From Rothia sp. (in: high G+C Gram-positive bacteria) (GTDB lineage Bacteria > Actinomycetota > Actinomycetes > Actinomycetales > Micrococcaceae): a stretch of 64,000 bases of DNA. The first letter of the stretch is position 1, and every line of letters begins with the position of its first letter. The DNA lies in the NCBI GenBank assembly GCA_030524105.1, contig JAUNHE010000003.1:1-64000 (forward strand), given 5' to 3'. Shown in pieces: positions 1 to 9,247 of this stretch. The translations under genes were made by a program, and so were the position numbers. A model generated the notes under the pieces. That model searched no databases. It saw only the letters and a program-made list of their open reading frames with translations, and was not told where the DNA came from.

Positions 1-162
1 GCATAACATGTTTGTTTTGGTGTTTGTGTCCACTGTATGGTTTTGAGACAACAACCGTGATGGTTGAGAACCGACCGTGACCGGTTTAGAGCCGGCTGGT
101 GATGGCTGGCTGGTTGGTGATGACCGGTGACCGACTGGTTGGGTGGTTGTTGAGAGAGTGTG

Positions 163-193
163 GGGGGCCCGGTGGGGCCCCCTTTTTCTTTTT
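163..193 (+). terminator. Strong rho-independent terminator
   Basis: An 8-bp all-GC stem (GGGGGCCC at 163-170 with GGGCCCCC at 175-182, loop GGTG) is followed by TTTTTCTTTTT. It ends a rightward transcript that starts before the window. The 160 bases before it carry no ORF that looks real. Bases 25-55 (GTGTCCACTGTATGG and onward) resemble from memory the spacer after 23S rRNA in Micrococcaceae, so the transcript could be an rRNA operon, but no 5S gene is seen. Confidence 0.8.
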
Positions 194-323
194 GTTTAAG
201 GGCCTTCGTGGGGGCGCCTGGGGTTTAGGCGGAAATGCACACCACAGTAGGTGACTCACTTTTTCCTGTCTTCTGCTTGGTAAGCTTGTACAGTTAGTTA
301 TTTTTTGTGGAAAGTGAGTTGCG

Positions 324-1208
324 GTGATGGCTAGGGCTAAGTCGGCTGAGGAGCTTCGGGAGCGGGCTCGCCGTATTGCGCAGAAGCAGTCTAAGGCTAC
401 GAATGGTGGTAGTGCTGGCTGGGTGAAGGCTACCGTTTTTTTGGTGGTTGCGGCCATTATGGTGATTATTGGTGTCGTGGTTGTTAATAGTAACCGGGGT
501 AAGATTGAGGATGCTGGCCCGGTTCCTGCTAGTTCTAATGAGTACGGTGGGATTGTGATGACTGCCGATGGCATTGTTAAGGATGCTTCTTCGGAGCCTA
601 GCCGTGATTTCCAGTCCTTGCACACTTCTACGGCCTCTTATAAGCCTACTGAGGGCGCTGAGGATACTGCCCTGCCTTTGGGTATTAGTCCTGCTGAGGA
701 GGCTTCTAAGAACGGTAAGCCGGTGCGGCTGGTTGTTTTCCAGGATTTTAACTGTGTGCACTGTGCTGAGTTTGAGACTGAGTCTGGTGAGGAGATTAAG
801 AAGCTGGTTGATGAGGGCAAGGTTGAGTTGGAGATTAGGAATCTGACTTATCTTGATAGTCAGTCTGCTACTAAGTATTCTGCTCGGGCGGCTAATGCTG
901 CGTATGCTGTGGCTAATCAGGTTTCTGCGGACCAGTATTTGGAGTTTCAGAAGGAGCTTTTCTCTCATCAGGGCCAGGGCGGTTTGAAGGATCAGGAGAT
1001 TATTGATATTGCCGCTAAGTATGGTGCGGATATTTCTGCTGATATGAAGAATAATTCTTGGCGGTCTTTGGTGAATGTGGTGACGGCTGAGTCTTCTGCT
1101 AATGGGGTTCAGGGTACTCCGACGGTGTTTGCTGATGGCCAGCAGTTTACGACGGATGATTTTAAGGCTTGGATTGATGGCATTATTGCTGCTAAGGAGA
1201 AGCAGTAG
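324..1208 (+). CDS. Membrane-anchored DsbA-like thioredoxin-fold protein
   Basis: Probable extracytoplasmic thiol oxidoreductase of the DsbA/Thioredoxin_4 family, which makes or shuffles disulfides in exported proteins. After a basic, charged N-terminal stretch a single transmembrane segment (about residues 34-54) anchors it, leaving the thioredoxin domain outside the membrane. The active site is CVHC at 144-147 in the context FQDFNCVHCAEF, and the cis-proline loop is GTPTVF at 264-269. The start is GTG 324 or ATG 327, which are adjacent codons; only a weak purine-rich stretch precedes them. The gene stands alone between two terminators. Its third codon positions are strongly T-rich (GCT, TCT, ACT), unlike the C-rich genes between 10 and 29 kb. 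Family confident, partner proteins unknown. Confidence 0.88.
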   Translation: MMARAKSAEELRERARRIAQKQSKATNGGSAGWVKATVFLVVAAIMVIIGVVVVNSNRGKIEDAGPVPASSNEYGGIVMTADGIVKDASSEPSRDFQSLHTSTASYKPTEGAEDTALPLGISPAEEASKNGKPVRLVVFQDFNCVHCAEFETESGEEIKKLVDEGKVELEIRNLTYLDSQSATKYSARAANAAYAVANQVSADQYLEFQKELFSHQGQGGLKDQEIIDIAAKYGADISADMKNNSWRSLVNVVTAESSANGVQGTPTVFADGQQFTTDDFKAWIDGIIAAKEKQ

Positions 1209-1241
1209 GCTGCTGGTTTTTTAGCTGGCTGGTTTGTTTGG

Positions 1242-1283
1242 TGGCGGTTCTTCCTTTCTGGTGGAGGGGAGGGCCGCCTTTCT
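1242..1283 (+). terminator. Terminator of the DsbA-like gene
   Basis: GGCGG near 1244 pairs with CCGCC near 1274, and the arms between continue with several G-U pairs (TTCTTCC against GGGGAGG). TTTCTTG follows. The stem is long but imperfect, and it lies about 35 bases after the stop codon of the DsbA-like gene. Confidence 0.5.
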
Positions 1284-1368
1284 TGTGTGTTTGGCCATGC
1301 TGGGGTTGTTGATTAGGTGTTGGGGGCTTTCTTTGGGTACTATTGTCTAGTGCCTCGTGTGGGCGCCT

Positions 1369-1442
1369 GCCTCCTTAGCTCAGCTGGCCAGAGCACCTGT
1401 CTTGTAAACAGGGGGTCACCGGTTCGAATCCGGTAGGGGGCT
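1369..1442 (+). tRNA. tRNA-Thr(TGT)
   Basis: Complete cloverleaf of 74 bases. The acceptor stem GCCTCCT pairs with AGGGGGC (one G-U), discriminator T. The D arm is AGCTCAGCTGGCCAGAGC, the anticodon loop is CTTGTAA with anticodon TGT (reads ACA), and the T arm is CCGGTTCGAATCCGG. CCA is not encoded. The defence island begins about 100 bases downstream, which fits the use of tRNA 3' ends as integration sites, but I see no second copy of the tRNA 3' end to the right. Confidence 0.96.
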
Positions 1443-1542
1443 CACATATATTTGTTTAATTTCCTAGGGGTGTACCCGCCGCAGAGGCTGGTGCATCCTT
1501 TGCTTTTGGGTTGGTTTGCTAGCAGATTTAAGTGGGTAGTAT

Positions 1543-3358
1543 CTATTCAACGAGAGATGCAATATCCGATAGCCATGAGGTAATCTCTTCTTTTGCACCT
1601 ATCTGCTGGATAAAGCTTGGGGTCATAAGAGGAAAGCACTCGGTAGCAATTTTGCGCTTAACATTTCCTTTATTGCAAGAGTATTTACTGTCTTTTTTAG
1701 TCGCGTCAGAGATGATTTTTGGAACCTCATCTTCATGGCTAAAAGCTACTTCTACATTGAAGACGGCCTTAACTGTCTCTTTGTGTATGTAATTCTCAAT
1801 CGCTCTGCGCTTGGTTAGCACTGCTTTACACCTAGGTCTTTGGTTGACCTGGGCGACAGATTCTACATATTTCGGTTCATCTTTATCATATAAATGGAAC
1901 TCTGGAAGGTTGAGTTCTTTTAGATACTGCTCTGATACCCATTGTTTTAGAGTTCCACCTCCCATTGGTACAAAGGCAAACCTAGGATCTGATGAAAGGT
2001 CTATGAGACTGGAGTCTTCGGAATACAAAGACTTGCTAAGTTCCTTGAGTGCACTTACATCAGTAGGTCCTTCAACATATATTAAAACCTTGACTCGATG
2101 GTCAGGAAATATTCCTAGTTCTTCTGCTATTTCGCTAAATATATCCTCGGGTTCCTGAATGGCAGGGTTATTATCTATTTTTTTGATGAATCGAAGTCCT
2201 TCTGCTGGAAGAGATCCTGCTACAGAAGGACTATGGGTTGTAAGAATAACTTGAGATTGTTCCAACGCAGACATTCGCTTGAAGGATTCTAAAAGTATCT
2301 TCTGGTTTTTAGGATGTTGAGCTGTTTCTGGTTCTTCAATCGCGTAGATAACATTATTTCTTGAGTCTTCTTCCATTCTTCGTTTAGCTTCCGCTCGAAA
2401 AAAACTCACAAGAACTAATCTACGGATTCCACTGCCACGTTTGTTGATGGATATTCCATGGTCAGATTCGAGAGATATTCCAAATTGGTTCACCCATTTA
2501 GGAGGGGTTTTGAACTGCGGAGTTAATCCTTCACCTACATCGGGTGATAGTTCTTTTAAAGACTGATGGATGCTGAGAGCTAGTTCGGTGGCTTTGTCTT
2601 CAACAGCTTTTTCAACTTTTTGAAGTAAATCCTTAATTTCCGGTTCAGCTAGAGCTGTAGTGATAGCTAGTTTCATGGGGTCTTGTACTTCGCTGTCCGA
2701 ATCTTGGCTAGAACGATCCGCTTGAAAAAGTGCAAAGTGAGGTATATGTTTAGACAGATTCTCCCAAATTTTTTTTGGAGTCTTCAGACGATACGCTTAT
2801 TTCAGTAGTTTTGAGCTTCAAATTTTTACAAGTTTTCCATATAGCCTGACGCATCTCCACATTATTATTTAGTCGGATTTCTTTCTCCTTGATTTCTCTG
2901 GGAGAAAGGATGTCTTCAAGGAGAGATTTGAGGTCTTTATTTTTTTGTGTAAGTAAATCATTGAAACGGGTAGCTGACGGGTGTTCACAGACAATAAAAA
3001 CACTTTCCTTGGGCCTAGCGCCGCTGTTAGACCATTTCTTCTTTATCGTTAACATTTTATCTTTATTAAGCAAAAATTCTGAGTCTAGATTTGTTTTTGC
3101 ATTAGCATCGATAACAATTTCATCTGGAAGATCGCTGAAAGTACATCCGATTTCGAATGTCTTTGATTTGGCAAAAACATTGAAGTCAGTAGAGTCAGGC
3201 TTTACTGCTCCATCACCAAAGAAGATTGATAGCGCTTCTAAAACTGTTGACTTACCTACGTCATTTTTTCCTACGAAAGTTGTGAGATTGCTGAAAGTGA
3301 TTGTACTTTCTTCCCGATAACCTCGAAAATTTTTAATAGTCATAGATTCTAAACGCAT
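1543..3358 (-). pseudogene. OLD-family ATP-dependent endonuclease, frameshifted
   Basis: An ABC-type ATPase fused to a TOPRIM nuclease, the architecture of OLD-family and GajA-like defence nucleases. The N-terminal half (3358 to about 2776) has Walker A GKNDVGKST after the typical opening MRLESMTIKNFRGYRE. The C-terminal half has the ABC-type IEEPETAQHP (Walker B region), the switch HSPSVAG and TOPRIM motif YVEGPTDVSAL. The halves lie in different frames. As read, the first ends after LGESV at 2750; the second frame is open upstream of its first ATG (2676) and reads PKKIWENLSKHIPHFALF, which fits the family. The frames meet in a run of eight A on the coding strand (2769-2776). Seven A would give one 604-residue protein. 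It may be a fresh pseudogene, a phase-variable tract, a slippage site or an assembly error. Confidence 0.85.
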
Positions 3359-3586
3359 AATTTATACTCCAGGATAGAATGAAGATAATTGTCTATATGG
3401 TTAACTTTGTATTAAGTGTACAGATTGGACCCTCTTTTTGTTTGAACTAGACGTAAAAACTTCCAATTTTCTTTATTTATTAAGAATGTGAACATATTTT
3501 TTGAAGTAATCTCATGAGTAACTTGATTTAATGAATCATCTAGCATGTGAACGCGTAGAGGCTTATTTATAAGGGGACGCACCCTT
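3359..3586. other. Gap before the IS remnant, no gene seen
   Basis: AT-rich spacer upstream of the OLD-family gene that should hold its leftward promoter. A 60-codon minus-strand reading frame is present but has no ribosome site or recognisable motif, so I do not call it. Confidence 0.5.
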
Positions 3587-3940
3587 GACGGCAAGCTCTT
3601 GGCTATTACCGATCTGCTGTCTGGGCCAAGACACGATGCTTTTGCCTTCAGGGCTCATGGCTTAGATGAGCTGCTGGACTCATCGATTCTTGCCGATAAG
3701 GGCTACATGGGCATGGGGCTATAGCTACCCCGACCAAGTGTAAGCCTAACTAGTGCCTAACAGTCAGGGTAAAGAAGAGTAACCGGCTCATTATTCGCCT
3801 GTGTTCGGTGGTAGAGCGGGGGAAACGCTTAGGTCAAGATCTGGCGAGTTCTCCATACTGGGTTTCGGAGGTCGTTGGTCTGGTATGGGTGGGTGTTTTC
3901 TTCTGGTGCGGGCTTTGGTGTTTTTGGCGGATGGGGTACC
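3587..3940 (+). pseudogene. Decayed IS transposase remnant (IS5-like, DDE type)
   Basis: Translating from 3587 gives DGKLLAITDLLSGPRHDAF and, further on, LDSSILADKGYMGMG, which match the catalytic core of IS5-type transposases (the 'D..Y.G' block). The frame then breaks. In another frame the text ATPTKCKPN, a stop, then VVERGKRLGQDL matches the C-terminal end that carries the catalytic glutamate (VERG). Several stops and at least one frameshift make it dead. I see neither the N-terminal part nor clear terminal inverted repeats. It marks past mobile-element activity between the two defence genes. Confidence 0.7.
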
Positions 3941-4285
3941 TTATGAATAAACCTCATCGTCCACGCAAACGCTGTCTGAAATTAGAAGTCGGATTATTCC
4001 GCTGTTCGCTTTTATTCTTTCCACATTATCACTCTTACTAAACCTAGAATTTTGGAGAGATGTAAGAGTTGATGTTGCAATCTGGAGGTTCACAGCTGCG
4101 GCCCTCACAGCGCAGACCAACACTAAAACCTCACGGTACCTTCCTATCGGTCGAAACCTCCTAAAGTATCTGCGAAAAGGGTTTCGGGGTTAGGCTTCAA
4201 ATCTAACTCAGAGGACGCGGCGATTTTCCCTTTATCGGGATCAGCAGTTCTGCTGGGTAATTGAAGAGGAACCTTGGCCAGATTG
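3941..4285. other. Region between IS remnant and type ISP gene, no gene seen
   Basis: No convincing ORF on either strand; the short frames here lack ribosome sites and family motifs. It is probably eroded mobile-element DNA together with the 3' flank of the leftward restriction gene. Confidence 0.5.
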
Positions 4286-4329
4286 GGGGAGAGTCACCTA
4301 TAAGTCATGAGGCTCTCCCCACTTTTTAA
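4286..4329 (+). terminator. Hairpin with plus-strand T run beside the type ISP stop
   Basis: GGGGAGAG (4286-4293) pairs with CTCTCCCC (4313-4320), followed by ACTTTTT on the plus strand. It overlaps the stop region of the leftward restriction gene, yet the T run lies on the rightward side, so as a terminator it would protect the gene from read-through from the IS remnant side. The 19-base loop is long. Confidence 0.45.
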
Positions 4330-7300
4330 TCGGTGATGGTCAGTTTGGGTAGAGTAGCAATGAGCTTCTGAGTTTCTAAAGACACCGTGATGATTCGCTT
4401 AAGCAAATCAAGAATATAGCGAGGATTTCCTAGCTCCCGCGAGTAATCATTGGGGTCATTCGTAATCTGGGAAGCCTTATCAAGCCTTACTTGATATCTA
4501 TCAATAATCCATTCAATAGCAGACTTATTTCCCATTAGTCGGTACTCATAGACCTCTCTAGGAATGCCCGACAACGTAATGTTCTGATTGAATATAATCG
4601 TTGATTTATCTTTCTTGGTAGCAAAACGCATCTTCTTTACTGAGAAGTACTCGTATTGTTTTGCCTCATCTTCTGGAACATTAGCGGAGAGCTTCTCTTG
4701 AACTGCGTAGGGTTCCACCTCTTCATACCTCAGATGCAAGTCAGCTAGCTCTCGGCCAATGCGTGCGAAATCAGAGAAACCCGCTACCTTAGGAATGCGC
4801 GGAAGCATCTTCGCTAAATCAGCCCTATACTGCTCCCGGTACTCGGGATGATGTAGAAGGGCATAGATGTAGTAGAAGATATCTTCTTTAGTAATAGAAG
4901 AATCTTCATAGAAATCCTGATAGCTCTTGAGGGTGGAATCGGTAATATTTTCGTGTCGAACATAACCATCAATAATTTCGCCATCCGCACCTAATGGAAG
5001 TTCTCCTTCGGGCAATAGCTCATATGAGTAAAGAGTGAAAGTTTGAAGAGACGTAGCAACCCCCAGTGCAGGCAGGATATCTGCTACTAAGCAATAGAAT
5101 TCTCCTGCAGACCCAGGACCAGGCAGGGTGATCCCTAAATTAGGATGTGTCGGTGTCGGAAAGAGCTTCGGAAGCTGGCCGCGCCGCTCATTCAACTCAG
5201 CAGAAAAATAAACAAATTGCTTACAGTATGGTCTATATTGGGAGGGCTGTATTCTACCTTCATTTCTGTTTATTTCTTTCTTCCTTTTGAACTGCGAAAG
5301 TAATCCAGGGCTCCAGGAAATTTCTGCCGAAGTTGCACTATAGGGGTCTTGATTTTCTTGTAATAAATTTATATAAGTATCAAAAAGTCGAGTCGTGTTA
5401 TTAATTATTTGAGCCTTGGAGAAAGAATACACCCAATCGTCACGATTAGTCTTCAGACCATTTGAGTAGTTCTGGAAAATCCCGGGGGTATCGGGTTTAC
5501 CCTTGGTCGCCTTATCACCGATTGGTTGGAAAGAGTCGTAACGTTCATCCCGCTGATTAATCCAGTCTCCAGCCTCATTAGGAATAATCTGCTCCCAGTC
5601 AGTGCCACGAATAGAGCCTTCGTTTTCAATGATGTCTAGCTTTTCTTCACGGGAAAGATAGTCACCAATATCCCGGTAATTTAGAACCGCAGGACCCTCA
5701 TGATCAGCCTTTTTTACCAAGATACAGATAGCAACCTGGGTGCGGGAACCTGAGCCAAAAATCTTTCCCCCTTCACGGCGGGAAGTTTCGCCGGAGGTTC
5801 GCTGGTTACCGCGCAAGTTATAGACATAGATAGTTGCGAACTCGTCCATGAAAGTCTTACGGATGCCATCAGCCGTATTGCCGTCAATAAAGGACCCATT
5901 CGAAACAAAGGCAACAACCCCGTTACCGTTGATGCGGTTGGAAGCCCAGCGGATAGCGCGGATATAGGAGTCATAAAGACTGTTCTTTAGTGTTGCAGTA
6001 GAGAGCTTGGCATAAGACTGTGCAATCGAAGCATCCAAAACCGGGTACTTATCATTAGCATTATTATCATTAGCGCTGCTCTGCCCAGCAGAATAGGGTG
6101 GGTTCATCACCACCACCTGAATATCCTGCTCCAACTCCCGTTTAGCCCGCTCACTATTAGCCTTAAAGACAGGAACATCAAGTTGGCCGGCAGACTCCGA
6201 GAGCTGGAAGGTATCGGTCAGCACCATGCCCTCAAAAGGCTCATAATCCACCTCAAGGCCAGCAGCCTGGGCAGTCTCCGCATACACCGTCTCAATATTA
6301 ATCGCCGCAATATAGTAGGACAGCAGCACAATCTCATTAGCAAAAAGCTCACGCTTATACTTACGTTGCAGGTCCTCCGGGCTAATCAGCCCCAACTGCA
6401 ATAAGCGAGTAATAAAGGTGCCGGTACCCACAAAAGGCTCGATAATCGAGACACCCTCATCGGTCAGTCTCTTACCAAAAGCATCGAGCAGCGCCTCATC
6501 AGCAGAACGCAAAATATAATCCACCACTTGAACCGGCGTAAAAACAATACCCAAGCGGTCCGCTACACGAGGGAAGGCATTCTGAAAAAATTTATCGTAA
6601 AGATCTTTAATGATGTGCTGTTTAGCCCCAGCATTATCCACACCGCGTACACGACGCTGAACGGATGCATAGAAGGCATCCAGAGACTTACGTTCACGTT
6701 CAAAGGAAGCATTAGAATCCAAATGGCTAATGACTTCCTGCATAGCCATAGAAATTGGGTTCTCTTCCGTGAACTTGTGCCCGGCAAACATGGCATCAAA
6801 AACAGGCTTTGTGATCAAATGCTGCGCCAGCATCTCGATCGCCTGAGCACGATCTATAGCCGGGTTGAGCATAGCCTGAAGACCCTCAAGGAAGTCAGCA
6901 AAAACACGCTCTAGCGCAGGATCAGTATTCTTGAGCAGACTATTAATAAGATTAATATGCTTGGTCGCAATAGAAGCAATATCATTGGACCAATCCTCCC
7001 AGTACTCACGAGTACCAACCTTATCGACAATTTTTGCGTAAACACCCTCTTTCCACTCAGCCGCTGGGAAAGACAGCACAAGCTGGGTGCCCTGACCAGA
7101 GCCGCTACCTGAATCCGCTTCATCGGCCCCTGCACTACCAATATCGGTAGCTGGCCCCTTTACCGGGTTCAAATCAATCGTTTCAACAATAATGGATTCA
7201 GGATTCTTATCGTTGAGTTCAATTTGGTTGATTGCTGCGTCCATACGCTCATCGTGAGCACGCAGCGCCTGAAGAACCTGCCAGACCACCTTGTAGCGTT

Positions 7301-9173
7301 TATTATCCGAGAGCGCGCTCGACGTTGAAGCCCCTTCAGGAATTGCAATAGGCAAAATAATATACCCGTACTTTTTCCCTTCAGCTTTGCGCATGACACG
7401 GCCCACAGCCTGAATCACATCCACCATGGAATTACGGGGGTTGAGAAAGAGGACCGCATCCAGATTAGGGACATCTACACCCTCGGTAAGACAGCGTGCA
7501 TTAGAAAGAATCCTGCACTGAGGGACTTCAGTTTTTACATCTTCCTTAAGCCAGTTCAGCAGGCTGCCGCGCTCCTGGGCATTCATGCTACCGTCAACAT
7601 GCTTTACCTGAACACCAAGATCATCGGTTGAATCTTGGTTCTTGAGGTTCTGCAAATGTACGCGTACCAGCTCTTCAAATTCCCCCGCAACAGATTTTGA
7701 GGCAGCAATCGATTTATTAAAAGCGACAGCGCGACGCATCGGGGCGGAGTCGCTGCCAAAAGAAGTCTCCTGGTCGCCACCGCGTCGTTTTGCTAGGCCG
7801 TTCCAGCACCCGATGAGCTTAGCAACGTCATCAATGTTTAACTCATTAGATTCATCCGCCAAAATACTTTGGAATGAAGAGGTTATCTGGGACTCATCAA
7901 CACCCAGCACAAGGACTTTATAATCGGTCAGCAGTCCTTTCTCAACAGCTTCACCGAATCCAATCCGGTAAAAGATCGGGCCAAAGAAGGTCTCATCATC
8001 CATCGAAGCAAGAACTGCCTCTGACTCTTTTGCTTTATTCTTTGCCTCATCATTAAAGAGGCGAGGGGTCGCGGTCATATACAGGCGTTTATCGGCACGT
8101 ACCAGATTATTGTCATGAATCTTAGTGAAATGGGACTGCTGTTCCCCCGCCAGCTGAACACCCGTGGTGCGGTGTGCCTCATCGCAGATAATCAAATCAA
8201 AATCAGGCAAACCAGCCCGCTGGGCTTCAATCACCGCATCCACCGATTGGTAAGTAGAAAACACCACCGTGAGCCCTTCATCCAAGACACGCCGACCCAT
8301 GGCTTCTACCAGTGTTTTTCCATCTGTAGTTGCGGGGATTTGAAGGTCGTGCAATTGCACATCCGTAATATCATCGGTTACCCGACGGCCTACTTTGACA
8401 TCCGAGCAAACAGCGTAAGCATGCATTTGGGTGGTAGTTTCGTTGGAAAACTCTTGGACGGACTGAGACATCAAAGCCAGCGAAGGCACCATGAAGAGTA
8501 CACGTGCATGCCCCTTCTGCTCAACAAATTTTTCTGCCAGACGCAGGGCCGTGAAAGTTTTACCGGTGCCACAGGCCATGATGAGCTTGCCACGATCATG
8601 AGTTTTGAAACCTTCCAGGGTTTTCTTAATAGCGTCATGCTGGTGAGGGCGAAGCTCCTTTTTCTCATACGTTTTCAGAGAATTCTCTGGGGCATCAGAG
8701 CGGTAGGTGTCCCAATTGACGTTTGAGTTACGGAAGTCGTTGGGTCCAATAAGTTTTACCGGAATATGCTGGTCCTTAAGCATAAGCTCTGCTTGTTTAG
8801 ACCACTTATCGGTAGTAGCAACCACAATCCGTTCAGTAAAAGGTTTGCGCGAAGAGGCTGACAGGAAGGAATCGATATCGCTCTTGACCATGGTGTGGTC
8901 TTGAGAATAAAACTTGCACTGTATAGCGGTGAGTCCACCGTCGTAGCGTTGTGCAACAAGATCGATACCAAGATCTGCAAAGTTATTACGTTCTGGCCAG
9001 TCCTTCCAGAGCCATACCTTCTCAAATTGGGCTGCCTGAACGCCGTCGGTAGCTAGGTATTCTTTGACCAGATACTGCTGGGTGAAGGCCTCTAGATGGT
9101 CGCCTTGATTACGGGCAGAAACTGATTTTTCTCGGTAGTACTTAAGAAGGTCATCAAAGGTGGTACTAGGCAT
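4326..9173 (-). CDS. Type ISP restriction-modification enzyme (single polypeptide)
   Basis: One 1615-residue chain combines DNA cleavage, ATP-driven translocation, adenine methylation and target recognition, as in LlaGI/LlaBIII type ISP enzymes of similar length. Domains in order: Mrr-like nuclease (D71, then QCK at 85-87 in LTAIQCKFYS), superfamily 2 helicase (Walker A ACGTGKT at 200-206, DEAH at 331-334), a linker, N6-adenine methyltransferase (motif I EPFVGTGTF near 911, motif IV NPPYSAG near 1022) and a C-terminal target-recognition region with conserved blocks such as YYIYALLHHPEYR. All catalytic motifs look intact and no frameshift is seen. It would methylate one strand of the host site and cut DNA between converging enzymes. 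It is flanked by an IS remnant and a truncated nuclease-like gene. Start at ATG 9173. Confidence 0.93.
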   Translation of the reverse strand: MPSTTFDDLLKYYREKSVSARNQGDHLEAFTQQYLVKEYLATDGVQAAQFEKVWLWKDWPERNNFADLGIDLVAQRYDGGLTAIQCKFYSQDHTMVKSDIDSFLSASSRKPFTERIVVATTDKWSKQAELMLKDQHIPVKLIGPNDFRNSNVNWDTYRSDAPENSLKTYEKKELRPHQHDAIKKTLEGFKTHDRGKLIMACGTGKTFTALRLAEKFVEQKGHARVLFMVPSLALMSQSVQEFSNETTTQMHAYAVCSDVKVGRRVTDDITDVQLHDLQIPATTDGKTLVEAMGRRVLDEGLTVVFSTYQSVDAVIEAQRAGLPDFDLIICDEAHRTTGVQLAGEQQSHFTKIHDNNLVRADKRLYMTATPRLFNDEAKNKAKESEAVLASMDDETFFGPIFYRIGFGEAVEKGLLTDYKVLVLGVDESQITSSFQSILADESNELNIDDVAKLIGCWNGLAKRRGGDQETSFGSDSAPMRRAVAFNKSIAASKSVAGEFEELVRVHLQNLKNQDSTDDLGVQVKHVDGSMNAQERGSLLNWLKEDVKTEVPQCRILSNARCLTEGVDVPNLDAVLFLNPRNSMVDVIQAVGRVMRKAEGKKYGYIILPIAIPEGASTSSALSDNKRYKVVWQVLQALRAHDERMDAAINQIELNDKNPESIIVETIDLNPVKGPATDIGSAGADEADSGSGSGQGTQLVLSFPAAEWKEGVYAKIVDKVGTREYWEDWSNDIASIATKHINLINSLLKNTDPALERVFADFLEGLQAMLNPAIDRAQAIEMLAQHLITKPVFDAMFAGHKFTEENPISMAMQEVISHLDSNASFERERKSLDAFYASVQRRVRGVDNAGAKQHIIKDLYDKFFQNAFPRVADRLGIVFTPVQVVDYILRSADEALLDAFGKRLTDEGVSIIEPFVGTGTFITRLLQLGLISPEDLQRKYKRELFANEIVLLSYYIAAINIETVYAETAQAAGLEVDYEPFEGMVLTDTFQLSESAGQLDVPVFKANSERAKRELEQDIQVVVMNPPYSAGQSSANDNNANDKYPVLDASIAQSYAKLSTATLKNSLYDSYIRAIRWASNRINGNGVVAFVSNGSFIDGNTADGIRKTFMDEFATIYVYNLRGNQRTSGETSRREGGKIFGSGSRTQVAICILVKKADHEGPAVLNYRDIGDYLSREEKLDIIENEGSIRGTDWEQIIPNEAGDWINQRDERYDSFQPIGDKATKGKPDTPGIFQNYSNGLKTNRDDWVYSFSKAQIINNTTRLFDTYINLLQENQDPYSATSAEISWSPGLLSQFKRKKEINRNEGRIQPSQYRPYCKQFVYFSAELNERRGQLPKLFPTPTHPNLGITLPGPGSAGEFYCLVADILPALGVATSLQTFTLYSYELLPEGELPLGADGEIIDGYVRHENITDSTLKSYQDFYEDSSITKEDIFYYIYALLHHPEYREQYRADLAKMLPRIPKVAGFSDFARIGRELADLHLRYEEVEPYAVQEKLSANVPEDEAKQYEYFSVKKMRFATKKDKSTIIFNQNITLSGIPREVYEYRLMGNKSAIEWIIDRYQVRLDKASQITNDPNDYSRELGNPRYILDLLKRIITVSLETQKLIATLPKLTITD

Positions 9174-9247
9174 TATCAGCTCTCTTTAGGCTCGGCAAGA
9201 ATAAATAAATTCTACTTGGCATTCAAGGCTACCTTGCTAAAGCACAC

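Noticed and set aside
3412-3594. 60-codon minus-strand frame upstream of the OLD gene
   Set aside because: No ribosome site and no motif; it overlaps the start of the transposase remnant.
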